Part shown: positions 25,572 through 35,355 of the stretch, in pieces
Numbering within the stretch: the stretch's first letter is position 1
Layout: each line of letters starts with the position of its first letter
Assembly: GCF_003056355.1 (NCBI RefSeq)
Contig: NZ_PYVW01000004.1
Span: 124,001-188,000 of the forward strand
Direction of reading: 5' to 3'
Source of the DNA: Devosia naphthalenivorans
Lineage (GTDB): Bacteria > Pseudomonadota > Alphaproteobacteria > Rhizobiales > Devosiaceae
DNA length: 64,000 nucleotides
Notes under the pieces: model-generated
Databases searched by the model: none
Told to the model about the DNA's origin: nothing
Seen by the model: only the letters and a program-made list of their open reading frames with translations
Translations under genes and position numbers: made by a program

Positions 25572-26039
25572 ATGAACATGCTCGCCCGTATAACAATGGT
25601 TGCGGCTATTGCTGGCGCCTTGATGGCACCAGTTGCATACGCAGCCGAGTATGAAGTCCACATGCTGGCAAAGGACGCCAATGGCCGATTCGCTCAATAC
25701 GAGCCCGCGTTCCTCAAGGTGCAGCCGGGCGACACCGTCACATTCATCTCGAGCGACGCCTTGGACAACACAGAGAGCATCCCCGAACTGATACCGCAAA
25801 GCGCTGAAAACTGGACGGGTGACCTTGGCCAAAATGTTAGCGTTACCTTCGAAACCGAGGGGCTCTACGTCTACAAGTGCGTCCACCATGTCGGTCGTGG
25901 AATGATCGGGGTTGTTCAAGTCGGCGATGGTGTCCAGGTGCTGGATGCTGCCGCGGTCTCGAAATTACCCGCTCAGGCCAAAGCGCGTCTCGATGTTCTA
26001 CTGACCGAGGCAGGACCGAGCGTAGCCAACGCGAATTGA
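25572..26039 (+). CDS. Pseudoazurin-like protein lacking one copper ligand
   Basis: A 155-residue secreted cupredoxin homologous to the pseudoazurin at 19652. The signal peptide ends near VAYA. Three of four type 1 copper ligands remain: Cys103, His106 and Met111 (in KCVHHVGRGM). The first histidine, which lies in GHN in true pseudoazurins, is replaced by Asp65 (in DALDNTES). Extra His105 follows the cysteine region, where proline is usual. The ATG has an excellent AGGAGATC site. It may bind copper differently, or not at all. The gene is single, with an FNR-like box before it and a terminator after it. Confidence 0.85.
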   Translation: MNMLARITMVAAIAGALMAPVAYAAEYEVHMLAKDANGRFAQYEPAFLKVQPGDTVTFISSDALDNTESIPELIPQSAENWTGDLGQNVSVTFETEGLYVYKCVHHVGRGMIGVVQVGDGVQVLDAAAVSKLPAQAKARLDVLLTEAGPSVANAN

Positions 26040-26064
26040 TCGCAATCGAGTTGAGTCACCACGT

Positions 26065-26100
26065 GTGGCGGCTACCCTTCACAGGCCGCCACCGGTTTTT
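26065..26100 (+). terminator. Rho-independent terminator after the pseudoazurin-like gene
   Basis: Perfect eight-base arms (GTGGCGGC and GCCGCCAC) with a 12-base loop, followed by CGGTTTTTG. It starts 26 bp after the stop codon, so the gene is likely a single transcription unit. Confidence 0.8.
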
Positions 26101-26243
26101 GACAGATTTGACTCGCCTGGCACCAAAGTCGCTCAAGTGAGATTCCGAACTGCCATGCGCCGTGGCGGTCAGCGGCAGTCGGCCCGGCCTGATCGCTTCA
26201 CCCCTAACATCCCTGGCTTGGTTGCCCAAGCTCCGGGAGCAAT

Positions 26244-27926
<1,683 letters not shown>

Positions 27927-28031
27927 TTAAGTGCAATTTTTTTGCTTGGACAGACTGCCTGCTTGCTCACGCTTTATCAGCTCGACTATTTCCACTCCGG
28001 TCGCAAATCTGAATGCGGCAAGCGGTTCTTT

Positions 28032-28049
28032 ATTGCACTTTGGTGCAAT
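28032..28049. promoter_or_regulatory. Palindromic operator between ctaD and the LysR gene
   Basis: A perfect dyad ATTGCAC-TTTG-GTGCAAT lies 19 bp before the LysR start and about 112 bp before ctaD. A second half-site, GTGCAATTTT, occurs at 27931-27940, close to the ctaD start. The T-N11-A layout fits LysR-type sites, so this is a candidate site for autoregulation and for control of ctaD. Confidence 0.6.
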
Positions 28050-28067
28050 TTTGATGCTCAATCGGGC

Positions 28068-28922
28068 ATGGACACCGAACTTGCACGTACGTTTCTGGAA
28101 ATCGTCTCCACCGGCAGCTTTGTGCGGGCGTCCGAACGCCTCAATGTCGGACAAACAACCGTAAGCGCCAGAATACGCAATCTGGAACAGCAGCTTGGCC
28201 GCCAGTTGTTCGTTCGTCACAAGGGCGGTGCCACCCTGACGCCGGCAGGCGAACAATTCCTGCGTCACGCCCCGCTATTCGTGCAGCTATGGCAACGTAC
28301 CCAACATCAGGTGGCGGTTCCGGCCGGACGACGCGCCGTACTGACTGTGGGCAGCGAGGTGAGCCTGGCTCAGCCGCTGTTGCTGAACTGGATTTTGTGG
28401 ATGCGCGACGCCCTGCCCGACATCTCCCTGCGAGTGCAGGTCGACGTTCCCAAGGACATTCTCTCCCAGGTCGCCTCCGGTGCGATTGACATCGCCATCA
28501 TGTACGCGCCGCAGCACAAGCCCGGGCTCAAGATCGATCTCCTGATGGAGGAAGAACTGGTGCTGGTATCCACCGAGCCCGACATCCGGCGAATCGATGG
28601 TGGCGGCTATGTCTATATGGATTGGGGCTCGGATTTTGAGCTGCACCACGGGATGAACTTTCCGGACCTGGCACCGGATGTATACATCAACCTGGGGCCT
28701 TTGGCCTTGAACTACCTGCTTGCGGCGGGTGGATCAGGTTACTTCCGGGTCAGTGCCGTCGAAGCTTACATCAAGGCGGGACGCTTGCATGTGATCCCCG
28801 ATATGCCGCGATTTTCCTACCCCGTCTATGCGGTGCATCATACGTCCGCCGATGAATCCGTGCTCACGCCGGCCTTGAGGGGCCTGCACCAGATGTCCCG
28901 TGAGCTCCCCGGTACCTCCTGA
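28068..28922 (+). CDS. LysR-type transcriptional regulator
   Basis: A 284-residue LysR protein. The N-terminal winged HTH is clear: FLEIVSTGSFVRASERLNVG, then QTTVSARIRNLEQQLG and GATLTPAGEQFL. The effector-binding domain follows from about residue 90. I start at ATG 28068 (MDTELARTF), where the family alignment begins, rather than in the longer open frame. Divergence from ctaD and the shared GTGCAAT elements suggest it controls that gene; its ligand is unknown. Confidence 0.9.
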   Translation: MDTELARTFLEIVSTGSFVRASERLNVGQTTVSARIRNLEQQLGRQLFVRHKGGATLTPAGEQFLRHAPLFVQLWQRTQHQVAVPAGRRAVLTVGSEVSLAQPLLLNWILWMRDALPDISLRVQVDVPKDILSQVASGAIDIAIMYAPQHKPGLKIDLLMEEELVLVSTEPDIRRIDGGGYVYMDWGSDFELHHGMNFPDLAPDVYINLGPLALNYLLAAGGSGYFRVSAVEAYIKAGRLHVIPDMPRFSYPVYAVHHTSADESVLTPALRGLHQMSRELPGTS

Positions 28923-29484
28923 CTGGTAGGCCAAGGCTTAAAGATCGACGCATGGTTCGGACGCGTTCTGCCAAGTTGACCGACCGCCGTTCCGCGCTCG
29001 CGTCAATGATCACATCTCTCCGGTACGTGAGTAATCTATTGTGCTCATTGTCAGTCTCCTCAAGCCGACTTTGGAAAGGCGCAGTGTCCACTAACCTGGG
29101 ATACGGGGCGGGCGATCGCGCTTAACCTGCCGCAGTCCGCTTTATGGCAACTAAAGTCTCCTATGGCCGGTAATAGCGTCGCATGTAGATGCCGCGCGGA
29201 TCAGATCGGTAGCTTAAGCTAGCAACTTGGAGCCAATGCTCTTCGGTTGAGGTTTGGTGGCCGGCAGGACCAGCAAGCAACCAGAGCGAAATTTCTGGCG
29301 AGCGGCAGAACGCCGAGTGTTTAAGATGACCTAGAGCATTTCACGTTTGAGGTGAGGCATACCCTGCGTTTATGAGGTAAGATTGGACCAAACCACGCCT
29401 TTACATGGAGTGGGAACAAAAATGGGAGCCAACTCGAACTATTTTCTAAAACATTAGCAATATCAATTACTTGCTAGAAGATAA
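28923..29484. other. Gene-free stretch
   Basis: About 560 bp between the LysR gene and the tRNA gene. I see no credible gene, RNA or strong hairpin. The part from about 29330 is AT-richer and precedes the 3' end of the tRNA gene. Confidence 0.5.
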
Positions 29485-29574
29485 TGGCGGAGAGAAAGGG
29501 ATTCGAACCCTTGAGACGGTTCCCCGTCTACACACTTTCCAGGCGTGCGCCTTCGACCACTCGGCCACCTCTCC
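29485..29574 (-). tRNA. tRNA-Ser(GGA)
   Basis: A 90-base class II tRNA. On the minus strand it starts GGAGAGGTGGCCGAGTGG and ends with CTCTCC, G and an encoded CCA. The anticodon loop CTGGAAA gives anticodon GGA (serine UCC/UCU). The long variable arm (GACGGGGAACCGTC) and the T loop GGTTCGAATCC are present, and the acceptor stem pairs fully. Confidence 0.95.
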
Positions 29575-29818
29575 GCATCGCCTTGAACTCCGGTTGGAAG
29601 ACTCCGGAGGGGCCGGCTGGTTGGCCGACGCGAGCGAGGCGCAATATACTTATCGCGGGCGCAGACGCAAGCGTTCACGACGATGGGATCACGATTGTTT
29701 TTGCCTTTAGGGCCTCCCATCTTGTGAGAGGACCCGCGGGCATGGCACAAACACCTTGTCCGCAGGATGAAAAGGCAGGCCAGCCTTGTTCTTATCCCCG
29801 CCGGCACAGGGAATTTGG

Positions 29819-30142
29819 ATGCGGCTGATCTTACGAATAACGGGCACCTGGCTGATTGGCCTGGCGCTGGTCCTGCTTGTAATCGATGGCACGAAATCGT
29901 TGGGCGCCAATGGTTTGGTGTTCACCAGCCTGAGCGATTTGTGGACGCAGGTGCACACGCCCAGCCTGGACAGCGTCAGGGCGTTCTTCGCCAGCCGGTT
30001 TTTTGCGGACCTGCTCGACAACGGGCTGGATGCGTTACTAACTTACCCGGCGTTCGCGGTGTTCGGTATCCCCGGCATCCTGGTGGCGCTGGCGGGACGC
30101 AAGCCGAGACGAGAGCGGTTCCTGCGGCAAGACCAGATCTGA
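29819..30142 (+). CDS. Small membrane protein of unknown function
   Basis: A 107-residue protein with two likely helices: ITGTWLIGLALVLLVIDGTK near the N-terminus and ALLTYPAFAVFGIPGILVAL near the C-terminus, then a basic tail RKPRRERFLR. The segment between (FTSLSDLWTQVHTPSL) is probably periplasmic. Similar two-helix proteins are common in Rhizobiales, but I know no function. The ATG at 29819 follows AGGGA. It precedes msrA by 45 bp and may be co-transcribed with it. Confidence 0.75.
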   Translation: MRLILRITGTWLIGLALVLLVIDGTKSLGANGLVFTSLSDLWTQVHTPSLDSVRAFFASRFFADLLDNGLDALLTYPAFAVFGIPGILVALAGRKPRRERFLRQDQI

Positions 30143-30187
30143 GATGCCGTTCGCGCTTGCCGAGCCGAATGTGTCGTGAAAGGAAGC

Positions 30188-30853
30188 ATGATGTTCTTCA
30201 AGTCCAAGCCTTCGACGATCCCTAGCGCGAGCGAGGCCCTGCCCGGCCGCGACGCCCCTATGCCTGTGACCGACCAGCATTTCGTCAATGGCGCCGGCCT
30301 CAAGGGCCCCTATCCGGCGGGCGCACAAACCATCTATTTCGGCCTGGGTTGTTTCTGGGGAGCCGAGCGCCTGTTCTGGGAATTGCCCGGCGTCATCGTC
30401 ACGGCCGTGGGCTACCAGGGCGGCTCGACGCCGAACCCGACCTATGATGAGGTTTGTTCCGGGCTGACCGGGCATACTGAGGCGGTGAAGGTGGTTTACG
30501 ATCCTGCCCAGATCAGACTTGAGGCGTTGCTCAAGACCTTCTGGGAAGAGCATGACCCGACCCAGGGCATGCGGCAGGGCAATGATTTGGGCACGCAATA
30601 TCGCTCCGCCATCTATACCACGACGCCCGAACAGGCAGAGATGGTCGAGAAGAGCCGACAGATGTTCCAGCAGGCGCTATCCGCCAAGGGGCTGGGGCGG
30701 ATCACCACCGAGGTCGCGCCAGCGGGCGAGTTCTTTTATGCCGAGACCTACCACCAGCAATATCTGGCCAAGAACCCGAATGGCTATTGCGGCCTGCAGG
30801 GTACCGGCGTCAGTTGCCCGATCGGACTGGGCGTCACCGCCGCGGCCGAATAA
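30188..30853 (+). CDS. msrA: Peptide methionine-S-sulfoxide reductase MsrA
   Basis: A 221-residue cytosolic repair enzyme that reduces the S form of methionine sulfoxide. The active-site motif [14 protein letters not shown] holds the catalytic Cys55. Other family parts are [52 protein letters not shown] and [13 protein letters not shown] possible resolving cysteine lies in GVSCPIG at the C-terminus. An N-terminal extension of about 45 residues is typical for this long MsrA type. Two adjacent ATG codons follow AAGGAAGC; I choose the first. Confidence 0.95.
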   Translation: MMFFKSKPSTIPSASEALPGRDAPMPVTDQHFVNGAGLKGPYPAGAQTIYFGLGCFWGAERLFWELPGVIVTAVGYQGGSTPNPTYDEVCSGLTGHTEAVKVVYDPAQIRLEALLKTFWEEHDPTQGMRQGNDLGTQYRSAIYTTTPEQAEMVEKSRQMFQQALSAKGLGRITTEVAPAGEFFYAETYHQQYLAKNPNGYCGLQGTGVSCPIGLGVTAAAE

Positions 30854-30925
30854 GCACTGATTGGCGGCTTAAGTATGGGCCGATCCGGTTTTGCCGGTTC
30901 GGCTTTGTTGTCGGAGCGTTGAACC

Positions 30926-31294
30926 GTGACCATCACCCATCCGCCCATCATGCACCGCGCCGCCTTCGAAGCCTTTGTCCTCGGGCTCCCCAAAGCCACC
31001 TTGGTGCGGCAATGGCGCGATGATTCAGTGGGCAAGATCGGCGGCAAGGTGTTTGCTTTGCTCGACAGGGACCCGGGCGAGATCTGGCTCAAGGTTTCGC
31101 CCATGGCCTATGAACTGTTGACCGAACTGGACGGCATCAGGCCGGCGCCCTATTTCGCGCGGGCGGGTTGGGTTGCGATTTCGGCCGCCAGCCCGCTTAC
31201 CGAGGATGAGATCAAGGCGTATATCACCGAGGCACATCGATTGGTGGCGCTGCGGCTGACGCGAAAAGCGAAGTCAGAACTGGGGCTCGCCTAA
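30926..31294 (+). CDS. MmcQ/YjbR family protein
   Basis: A 122-residue protein of the MmcQ/YjbR fold, often called a DNA-binding-like protein but with no proven role. It shows FEAFVLGLPKATL at the N-terminus, GKVFALLDRDPGEIWLKVSP in the centre and YFARAGWVAISAASPLTEDE before the final helix AYITEAHRLVALRLTRKAK. Start GTG at 30926. Its stop overlaps the end of the convergent aldolase gene by four bases. Confidence 0.88.
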   Translation: MTITHPPIMHRAAFEAFVLGLPKATLVRQWRDDSVGKIGGKVFALLDRDPGEIWLKVSPMAYELLTELDGIRPAPYFARAGWVAISAASPLTEDEIKAYITEAHRLVALRLTRKAKSELGLA

Positions 31295-32352
31295 TCCACC
31301 CTGCCCCGTGCCGCGACTGGAACCGTTTCCACGATCTGATCTCCCGAAATTAGCGTCACCTCGTCAAACAGATTGCTGACTACGCAGGCATGGTTGGGGA
31401 TGATGCGGATCTGTTCGCCAATAGCGGGCTTTGAGGGGCAATGGGTCAGATCGATTGTGCCGTGTTCTTCACTGAGGCCGGTGATGACTGCGCCGGGATA
31501 GGCTTCGATCAGGCCAAAGCCGGACATGCCCAACGTGTCGCTGGTGAGCGATTTCGAGCCCGCATCGATGATGGCGCGGTTTTCAGTGGGGCGGCTGACG
31601 ACGGTGGCGAGCACGGTAAGCGCGCAATCGGCGAAGCTGCCAACGCCTTTGGCGACCTGGAAGCGGTCCATGTAAATGTAGGTGCCTGGGCGGTGCTCGG
31701 TGGCGGCCGTGACCTCATGGGCGCGCCACAGATCGGGCGTGCCGCCATTGGAAACGATCTGCGGCGGCAGGCCTGCAGCAGTCAGTGCCTGGCGGGCGGC
31801 CAGTAGCCAGGCAGCATTGGCGTCGACCTGTCCAGCGGCCGGGTAGGTCATCAGGCCACCAAAACGGAGACCGGGCGCATCGTCGATGGTGCGGGCAAGT
31901 GCAAGCGCTGCTTCGGGCGACTGCACCCCGCAACGGCCCATGCCGGTGTCGCACTCAACCAGAACGGTCAGGGGTTTCGTCGCCTTGGCGAAGGTTGCCG
32001 AAAGCCCAGCGACCGTTTCGGCGCTGTCGGCCGTGACGGTGATGTTGACCCGCTCCGCCAGCGCCTTGAGGCGCGCGAGCTTGGCGTGACCGATGATGTT
32101 GTAGGGCAGGAATATCTCGCTGATGCCGGCATCGGCCATGGTCTCGGCTTCGCCAAGCTTTTGCACGGTAATCCCGACGGCACCCAGCTCCATGGCACGC
32201 TTGGCAAAGCGTGGCAGCTTGTGGGTCTTGATGTGGGGACGCAGCTTCAACCCGTGGCTATCGGCATAATCCTGCGCGCGGCTGAGGTTGACTTCGACCC
32301 GGTCGAGATCGATCAGCACGGCAGGCGTTTGGAGTTCGCTGAACGCTGTCAT
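31291..32352 (-). CDS. D-threonine aldolase/DSD1-like PLP enzyme
   Basis: A 353-residue fold-type III pyridoxal-phosphate enzyme of the D-threonine aldolase/D-serine dehydratase group, with an alanine-racemase-like N-terminal barrel. The PLP-lysine motif RPHIKTHK lies at residues 38-45. VLVECDTGMGRCGV and VSNGGTPDLWRAH are phosphate- and substrate-site motifs, and IPNHACVVSNLFD near the C-terminus holds the His and Cys that bind the metal cofactor in this group. Its ATG overlaps the SDR stop (ATGA). Likely substrates are beta-hydroxy D-amino acids; the exact one is open. Confidence 0.88.
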   Translation of the reverse strand: MTAFSELQTPAVLIDLDRVEVNLSRAQDYADSHGLKLRPHIKTHKLPRFAKRAMELGAVGITVQKLGEAETMADAGISEIFLPYNIIGHAKLARLKALAERVNITVTADSAETVAGLSATFAKATKPLTVLVECDTGMGRCGVQSPEAALALARTIDDAPGLRFGGLMTYPAAGQVDANAAWLLAARQALTAAGLPPQIVSNGGTPDLWRAHEVTAATEHRPGTYIYMDRFQVAKGVGSFADCALTVLATVVSRPTENRAIIDAGSKSLTSDTLGMSGFGLIEAYPGAVITGLSEEHGTIDLTHCPSKPAIGEQIRIIPNHACVVSNLFDEVTLISGDQIVETVPVAARGRVD

Positions 32353-33131
32353 TTGCCCCTCAACACATCATCGACGAAACGCAGATTGCCAGCCGTTAGA
32401 CCTGCATCGACCGGCAAGACAGTTCCGGTAATGCCCGAAGCTGCCTCGGAGCAGAAGAACACGGCCGCATTGGCGACCTCAAGCGGGGAAACCATGCGGC
32501 CAAGCGGATAGTGCGGCAAGACATTGTCGAGCAGGGTGGGGTCCGCCTCAAGGCGATGGTCCCAGGCGGGCGTACGCACCGAACCAGGGCAGATCACATT
32601 GGCCCGCACCCCATGACCGCCGCGCTCGACGGCAATGGCCTTGGCATAGGCAACAAGGCCGGCCTTCGCGGCTGAATAGGCGGGATTGCCGTAATGGCCA
32701 AGAGCGTTGACCGAGGAGATGAAAACCACCCTTCCTCGTCCGCGCTCGGCCATGGCCTTGATGATCGGATCGGTCAGCGCATAGGCGCCATTGAGATTGA
32801 TGGCGAGTTCGCTGGCCCAGATCTCGTCATCGAGATGTTCGAGCACCTCGGCGCGGGTGAAACCAGCGTTGGACACCACAGCATCGGGCACGCCGAACTG
32901 GCTGAGATGCCCCTCGATTGCCGCACGGGTGGATTTGGGATCACCCTGATCGCAGAGAATTTGATGAGCGAGGTCGAGGCCATCGAGCATCGCCGCTTCC
33001 CGGTCGGCGCCGATGACGCTGGCTCCGGCTGCGAGAAATGCCTCCACCATGGAGCGGCCAATACCGCCGCCGGCGCCGGTGATCAGCACTGTCTTGCCAT
33101 CCAGGCGGAAGGGGGAATTGGAGGTGGTCAT
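32349..33131 (-). CDS. Short-chain dehydrogenase/reductase (SDR)
   Basis: A 260-residue classical SDR that uses NAD(P). The cofactor site TGAGGGIGRS, NAG motif (VVSNAGFTR), catalytic Ser (ISSVNALGHYG), the YxxxK pair (YSAAKAG) and the PGSVRTPAWD motif are all present. The acidic residue at the end of the second strand (GADREA) suggests NAD preference. ATG at 33131 follows GGAGAAAG. It is coupled to the D-threonine-aldolase-like gene; together they could interconvert and cleave hydroxy amino acids. Confidence 0.9.
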   Translation of the reverse strand: MTTSNSPFRLDGKTVLITGAGGGIGRSMVEAFLAAGASVIGADREAAMLDGLDLAHQILCDQGDPKSTRAAIEGHLSQFGVPDAVVSNAGFTRAEVLEHLDDEIWASELAINLNGAYALTDPIIKAMAERGRGRVVFISSVNALGHYGNPAYSAAKAGLVAYAKAIAVERGGHGVRANVICPGSVRTPAWDHRLEADPTLLDNVLPHYPLGRMVSPLEVANAAVFFCSEAASGITGTVLPVDAGLTAGNLRFVDDVLRGK

Positions 33132-33185
33132 TCTTTCTCCAAAGTAACGGGAGTAACCTCCCTTCATGCTCAGTTGTTACAGCAG

Positions 33186-33268
33186 ACCTCGTCCTGAGCC
33201 TGTCGAAGGACGAGGTTTTGGCAGGCACAGTGTACCCGACCTCGTGGTTCGACAAGCTCACCACGAGG
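33186..33268. repeat. REP-like double palindrome, copy 1
   Basis: Two hairpins in tandem. The first has perfect arms ACCTCGTCC and GGACGAGGT (33186-33194 and 33208-33216); the second has CCTCGTGG and CCACGAGG (33240-33247 and 33261-33268) around TTCGACAAGCTCA. The inner TGAGCCTGTCGAA of the first is nearly the complement of the inner part of the second. A close copy occurs at 48205-48288. Confidence 0.8.
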
Positions 33269-33283
33269 CCTCATCGGGTGCTC

Positions 33284-33667
33284 TTACGGCCCCTTATACG
33301 CCACGCATTCGATCTCGACCTTGCAATCCACCATCATGTGGCTCTGAACGCAGGCGCGGGCTGGGGGATGTTCGCCGAAATAGCTCTTGTAGACGCCGTT
33401 GAAGCTCCAGAAATCGCGCGGATCGTCCAGCCACACGCCGCAGCGCACGACATGTTCGAGGCCATAGCCGGCCTCGTTGAGGATGGCGATGATGTTCTGG
33501 ATGGTGAGGTGGGTTTCCTCCACGATGCCGCCGCGGACGATTTCGCCGTCCTTCATGGCGACCTGACCGGAGACATAGAGCCATCCCCCAGCTTCCACGG
33601 CACGCGCGAAGGGCAGGTTCTGGCCACCGGCTCCGGTCTTTTCGGCTCCATAGCGTTTGATCGGCAT
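33284..33667 (-). CDS. RidA/YjgF family enamine/imine deaminase
   Basis: A 127-residue RidA-superfamily protein. RidA proteins hydrolyse reactive enamines and imines produced by PLP enzymes. Family segments include PFARAVEAGGWLYVSGQVAM, THLTIQNIIAILNEAGYGLE and HVVRCGVWLDD. The C-terminal RACVQSHMMVDCKVEIECVA contains the position of the usual conserved arginine (R in ARACVQS). GAGGAG lies just before the ATG. Placed next to a PLP aldolase and SDR, it likely clears their imine by-products. Confidence 0.9.
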   Translation of the reverse strand: MPIKRYGAEKTGAGGQNLPFARAVEAGGWLYVSGQVAMKDGEIVRGGIVEETHLTIQNIIAILNEAGYGLEHVVRCGVWLDDPRDFWSFNGVYKSYFGEHPPARACVQSHMMVDCKVEIECVAYKGP

Positions 33668-33852
33668 TGCGGGCTCCTCTTCGGTGATTTTTGAAAGGCA
33701 ATTTCTCTGGCAAGCAGTCTAATCCGAGAAAACGCCGTCCGACCCTTCAAAATGCGAGCGAGAATGTAAATTTCTTACGTGATTGCAGGGTTTGGGTTGT
33801 GCTAGCGTCCGAACTGGACGCATCCTCCCCATCCTTCTGCGAGCATAGACAC

Positions 33853-35310
33853 TTGCGCGTTTTTACCGCCGCCCTGGCCACTGAGACCAACACGTTTTCC
33901 CCTATAGCGATCGACAAACGCGCCTTCGAGGCATCGCTCTATGCCCGGCCGGGCGAACATCCGCTGACGCCTACGCTGTGCACAGCGCCGATCACGGTTG
34001 GACGTGAAGTTTGCGCGCGCGAAGGCTGGACCCTGATCGAGGGCAGCGCCAGCTGGGCGGATCCGGCCGGCCTTATCGCGCGGCAGACCTATGAGGAACT
34101 CCGCGACGAAATCATCGAACAATTGCGCGCCGCCATGCCGGTGGATGGCGTGGTGCTGGGCCTGCACGGGGCCATGGTGGCGCAGGGCTATGACGATCCG
34201 GAAGGCGACTTCCTTGCCGCCGTGCGCGATCTCGTCGGGCCTGACGTGCTGGTCTGCGCCGAGCTTGATCCGCATAGCCATCTGACGGCAAAGCGGGTGG
34301 CCGCCGCCAATTTCTTCGTGGCATTCAAGGAATTTCCGCATACCGACTTTGTCGAACGGGCGCGTGACCTGTGGGCCATCGCGGTGCGCGCGCTCAAGGG
34401 CGAGGTCACGCCGGTGATGAGCGTCTTCGATTGCCGGATGATCGATGTATTCCCCACCTCCAAGCAGCCCATGCGTGGGTTCGTGGACAAGCTCTATGCA
34501 CTGGAAAAGTCCGAGCCGCAGGTGCTGTCCCTGTCGGTGATCCATGGTTTCATGGCGGGCGACGTGCCGGAAATGGGCACCAAGCTGATCGCGGTGACGG
34601 ACAATTCTCCCGGCAAGGGCGCGGCCCTGGCCGAAAGCCTGGGGCGGGAACTGTTCTCCATGCGCGGCACCTTCATGGTGCGGCAGGTGGATGAGCTTGC
34701 CGCCGTCGACGCCGCCATTGCTGCGCCACGGGGGCCGGTGGTGATCGCCGATGTGTGGGACAATCCCGGTGGCGGCACCGCAGGCGATGCCACGGTGATC
34801 CTGGCTGAACTGATCGCGCGTGGGGTCAGCGACGTTGCCGTAGGCACGATCTGGGACCCCATAGCGGTGCATATCTGTTTTGCGGCTGGCGAAGGCGCTG
34901 AAATCCCGCTGCGCTTCGGTGCAAAGTCTGCGCCCCTCACCGGCGATCCCATCGACAAGTTCGTCACCGTGCGCAAGTTGGTGCCCAATGCCGAGATGCG
35001 GTTCGGCGAGAGCTTCGCCCCATTCGGCGACGCAGCGTGGATCAGCTTCGACGGGATCGATGTGATCCTCAATTCTACCCGGGCCCAAAGCTTTGATCCG
35101 AGCCTTTTTTCCGTGATGGGGATCGACCCTAGATCGCGGAAAATCCTGCTCATCAAATCCACCAACCACTTCTACGACTCGTTCTCGCGGATCGCCTCCG
35201 AGATCATCTATTGTGCGGCCGGCAAGCCCTATCCCAATACGCCCGCAACGACGCCCTACCGCAAGGCGCCGCGCAATATCTGGCCGATTGTGGAGAACCC
35301 CTGGGGCTAG
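33853..35310 (+). CDS. M81 family metallopeptidase (MlrC-like), copy 1
   Basis: A 485-residue zinc enzyme of the M81/MlrC family (DUF1485 plus MlrC C-terminal domain). The expected metal and catalytic residues are in place: Glu in AALATETNTFSP, His in VVLGLHGAMVA, Asp and His in AELDPHSHLT, His in FKEFPHTDF. The C-terminal half has DVWDNPGGGTAGDATVIL. The start is TTG at 33853 (giving MRVFTAALATE), where the family begins; upstream open sequence is not conserved. MlrC opens linear peptides from microcystin; the substrate here is unknown, probably a small peptide or amide. Confidence 0.88.
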   Translation: MRVFTAALATETNTFSPIAIDKRAFEASLYARPGEHPLTPTLCTAPITVGREVCAREGWTLIEGSASWADPAGLIARQTYEELRDEIIEQLRAAMPVDGVVLGLHGAMVAQGYDDPEGDFLAAVRDLVGPDVLVCAELDPHSHLTAKRVAAANFFVAFKEFPHTDFVERARDLWAIAVRALKGEVTPVMSVFDCRMIDVFPTSKQPMRGFVDKLYALEKSEPQVLSLSVIHGFMAGDVPEMGTKLIAVTDNSPGKGAALAESLGRELFSMRGTFMVRQVDELAAVDAAIAAPRGPVVIADVWDNPGGGTAGDATVILAELIARGVSDVAVGTIWDPIAVHICFAAGEGAEIPLRFGAKSAPLTGDPIDKFVTVRKLVPNAEMRFGESFAPFGDAAWISFDGIDVILNSTRAQSFDPSLFSVMGIDPRSRKILLIKSTNHFYDSFSRIASEIIYCAAGKPYPNTPATTPYRKAPRNIWPIVENPWG

Positions 35311-35355
35311 ATTCCCGATCTCACAGCCGGGGCTCTCCCGTGCGGGAAAGGACGA

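Noticed and set aside
33802..35169. 455-residue open frame on the minus strand
   Set aside because: It lies wholly antisense to the M81 gene, which has all family motifs; its His/Arg-rich composition is the usual mirror image of a high-GC gene.
35311..35355. Bidirectional terminator between the two M81 genes
   Set aside because: Only a five-base TCCCG-TG-CGGGA stem without T runs is present, too weak to call.
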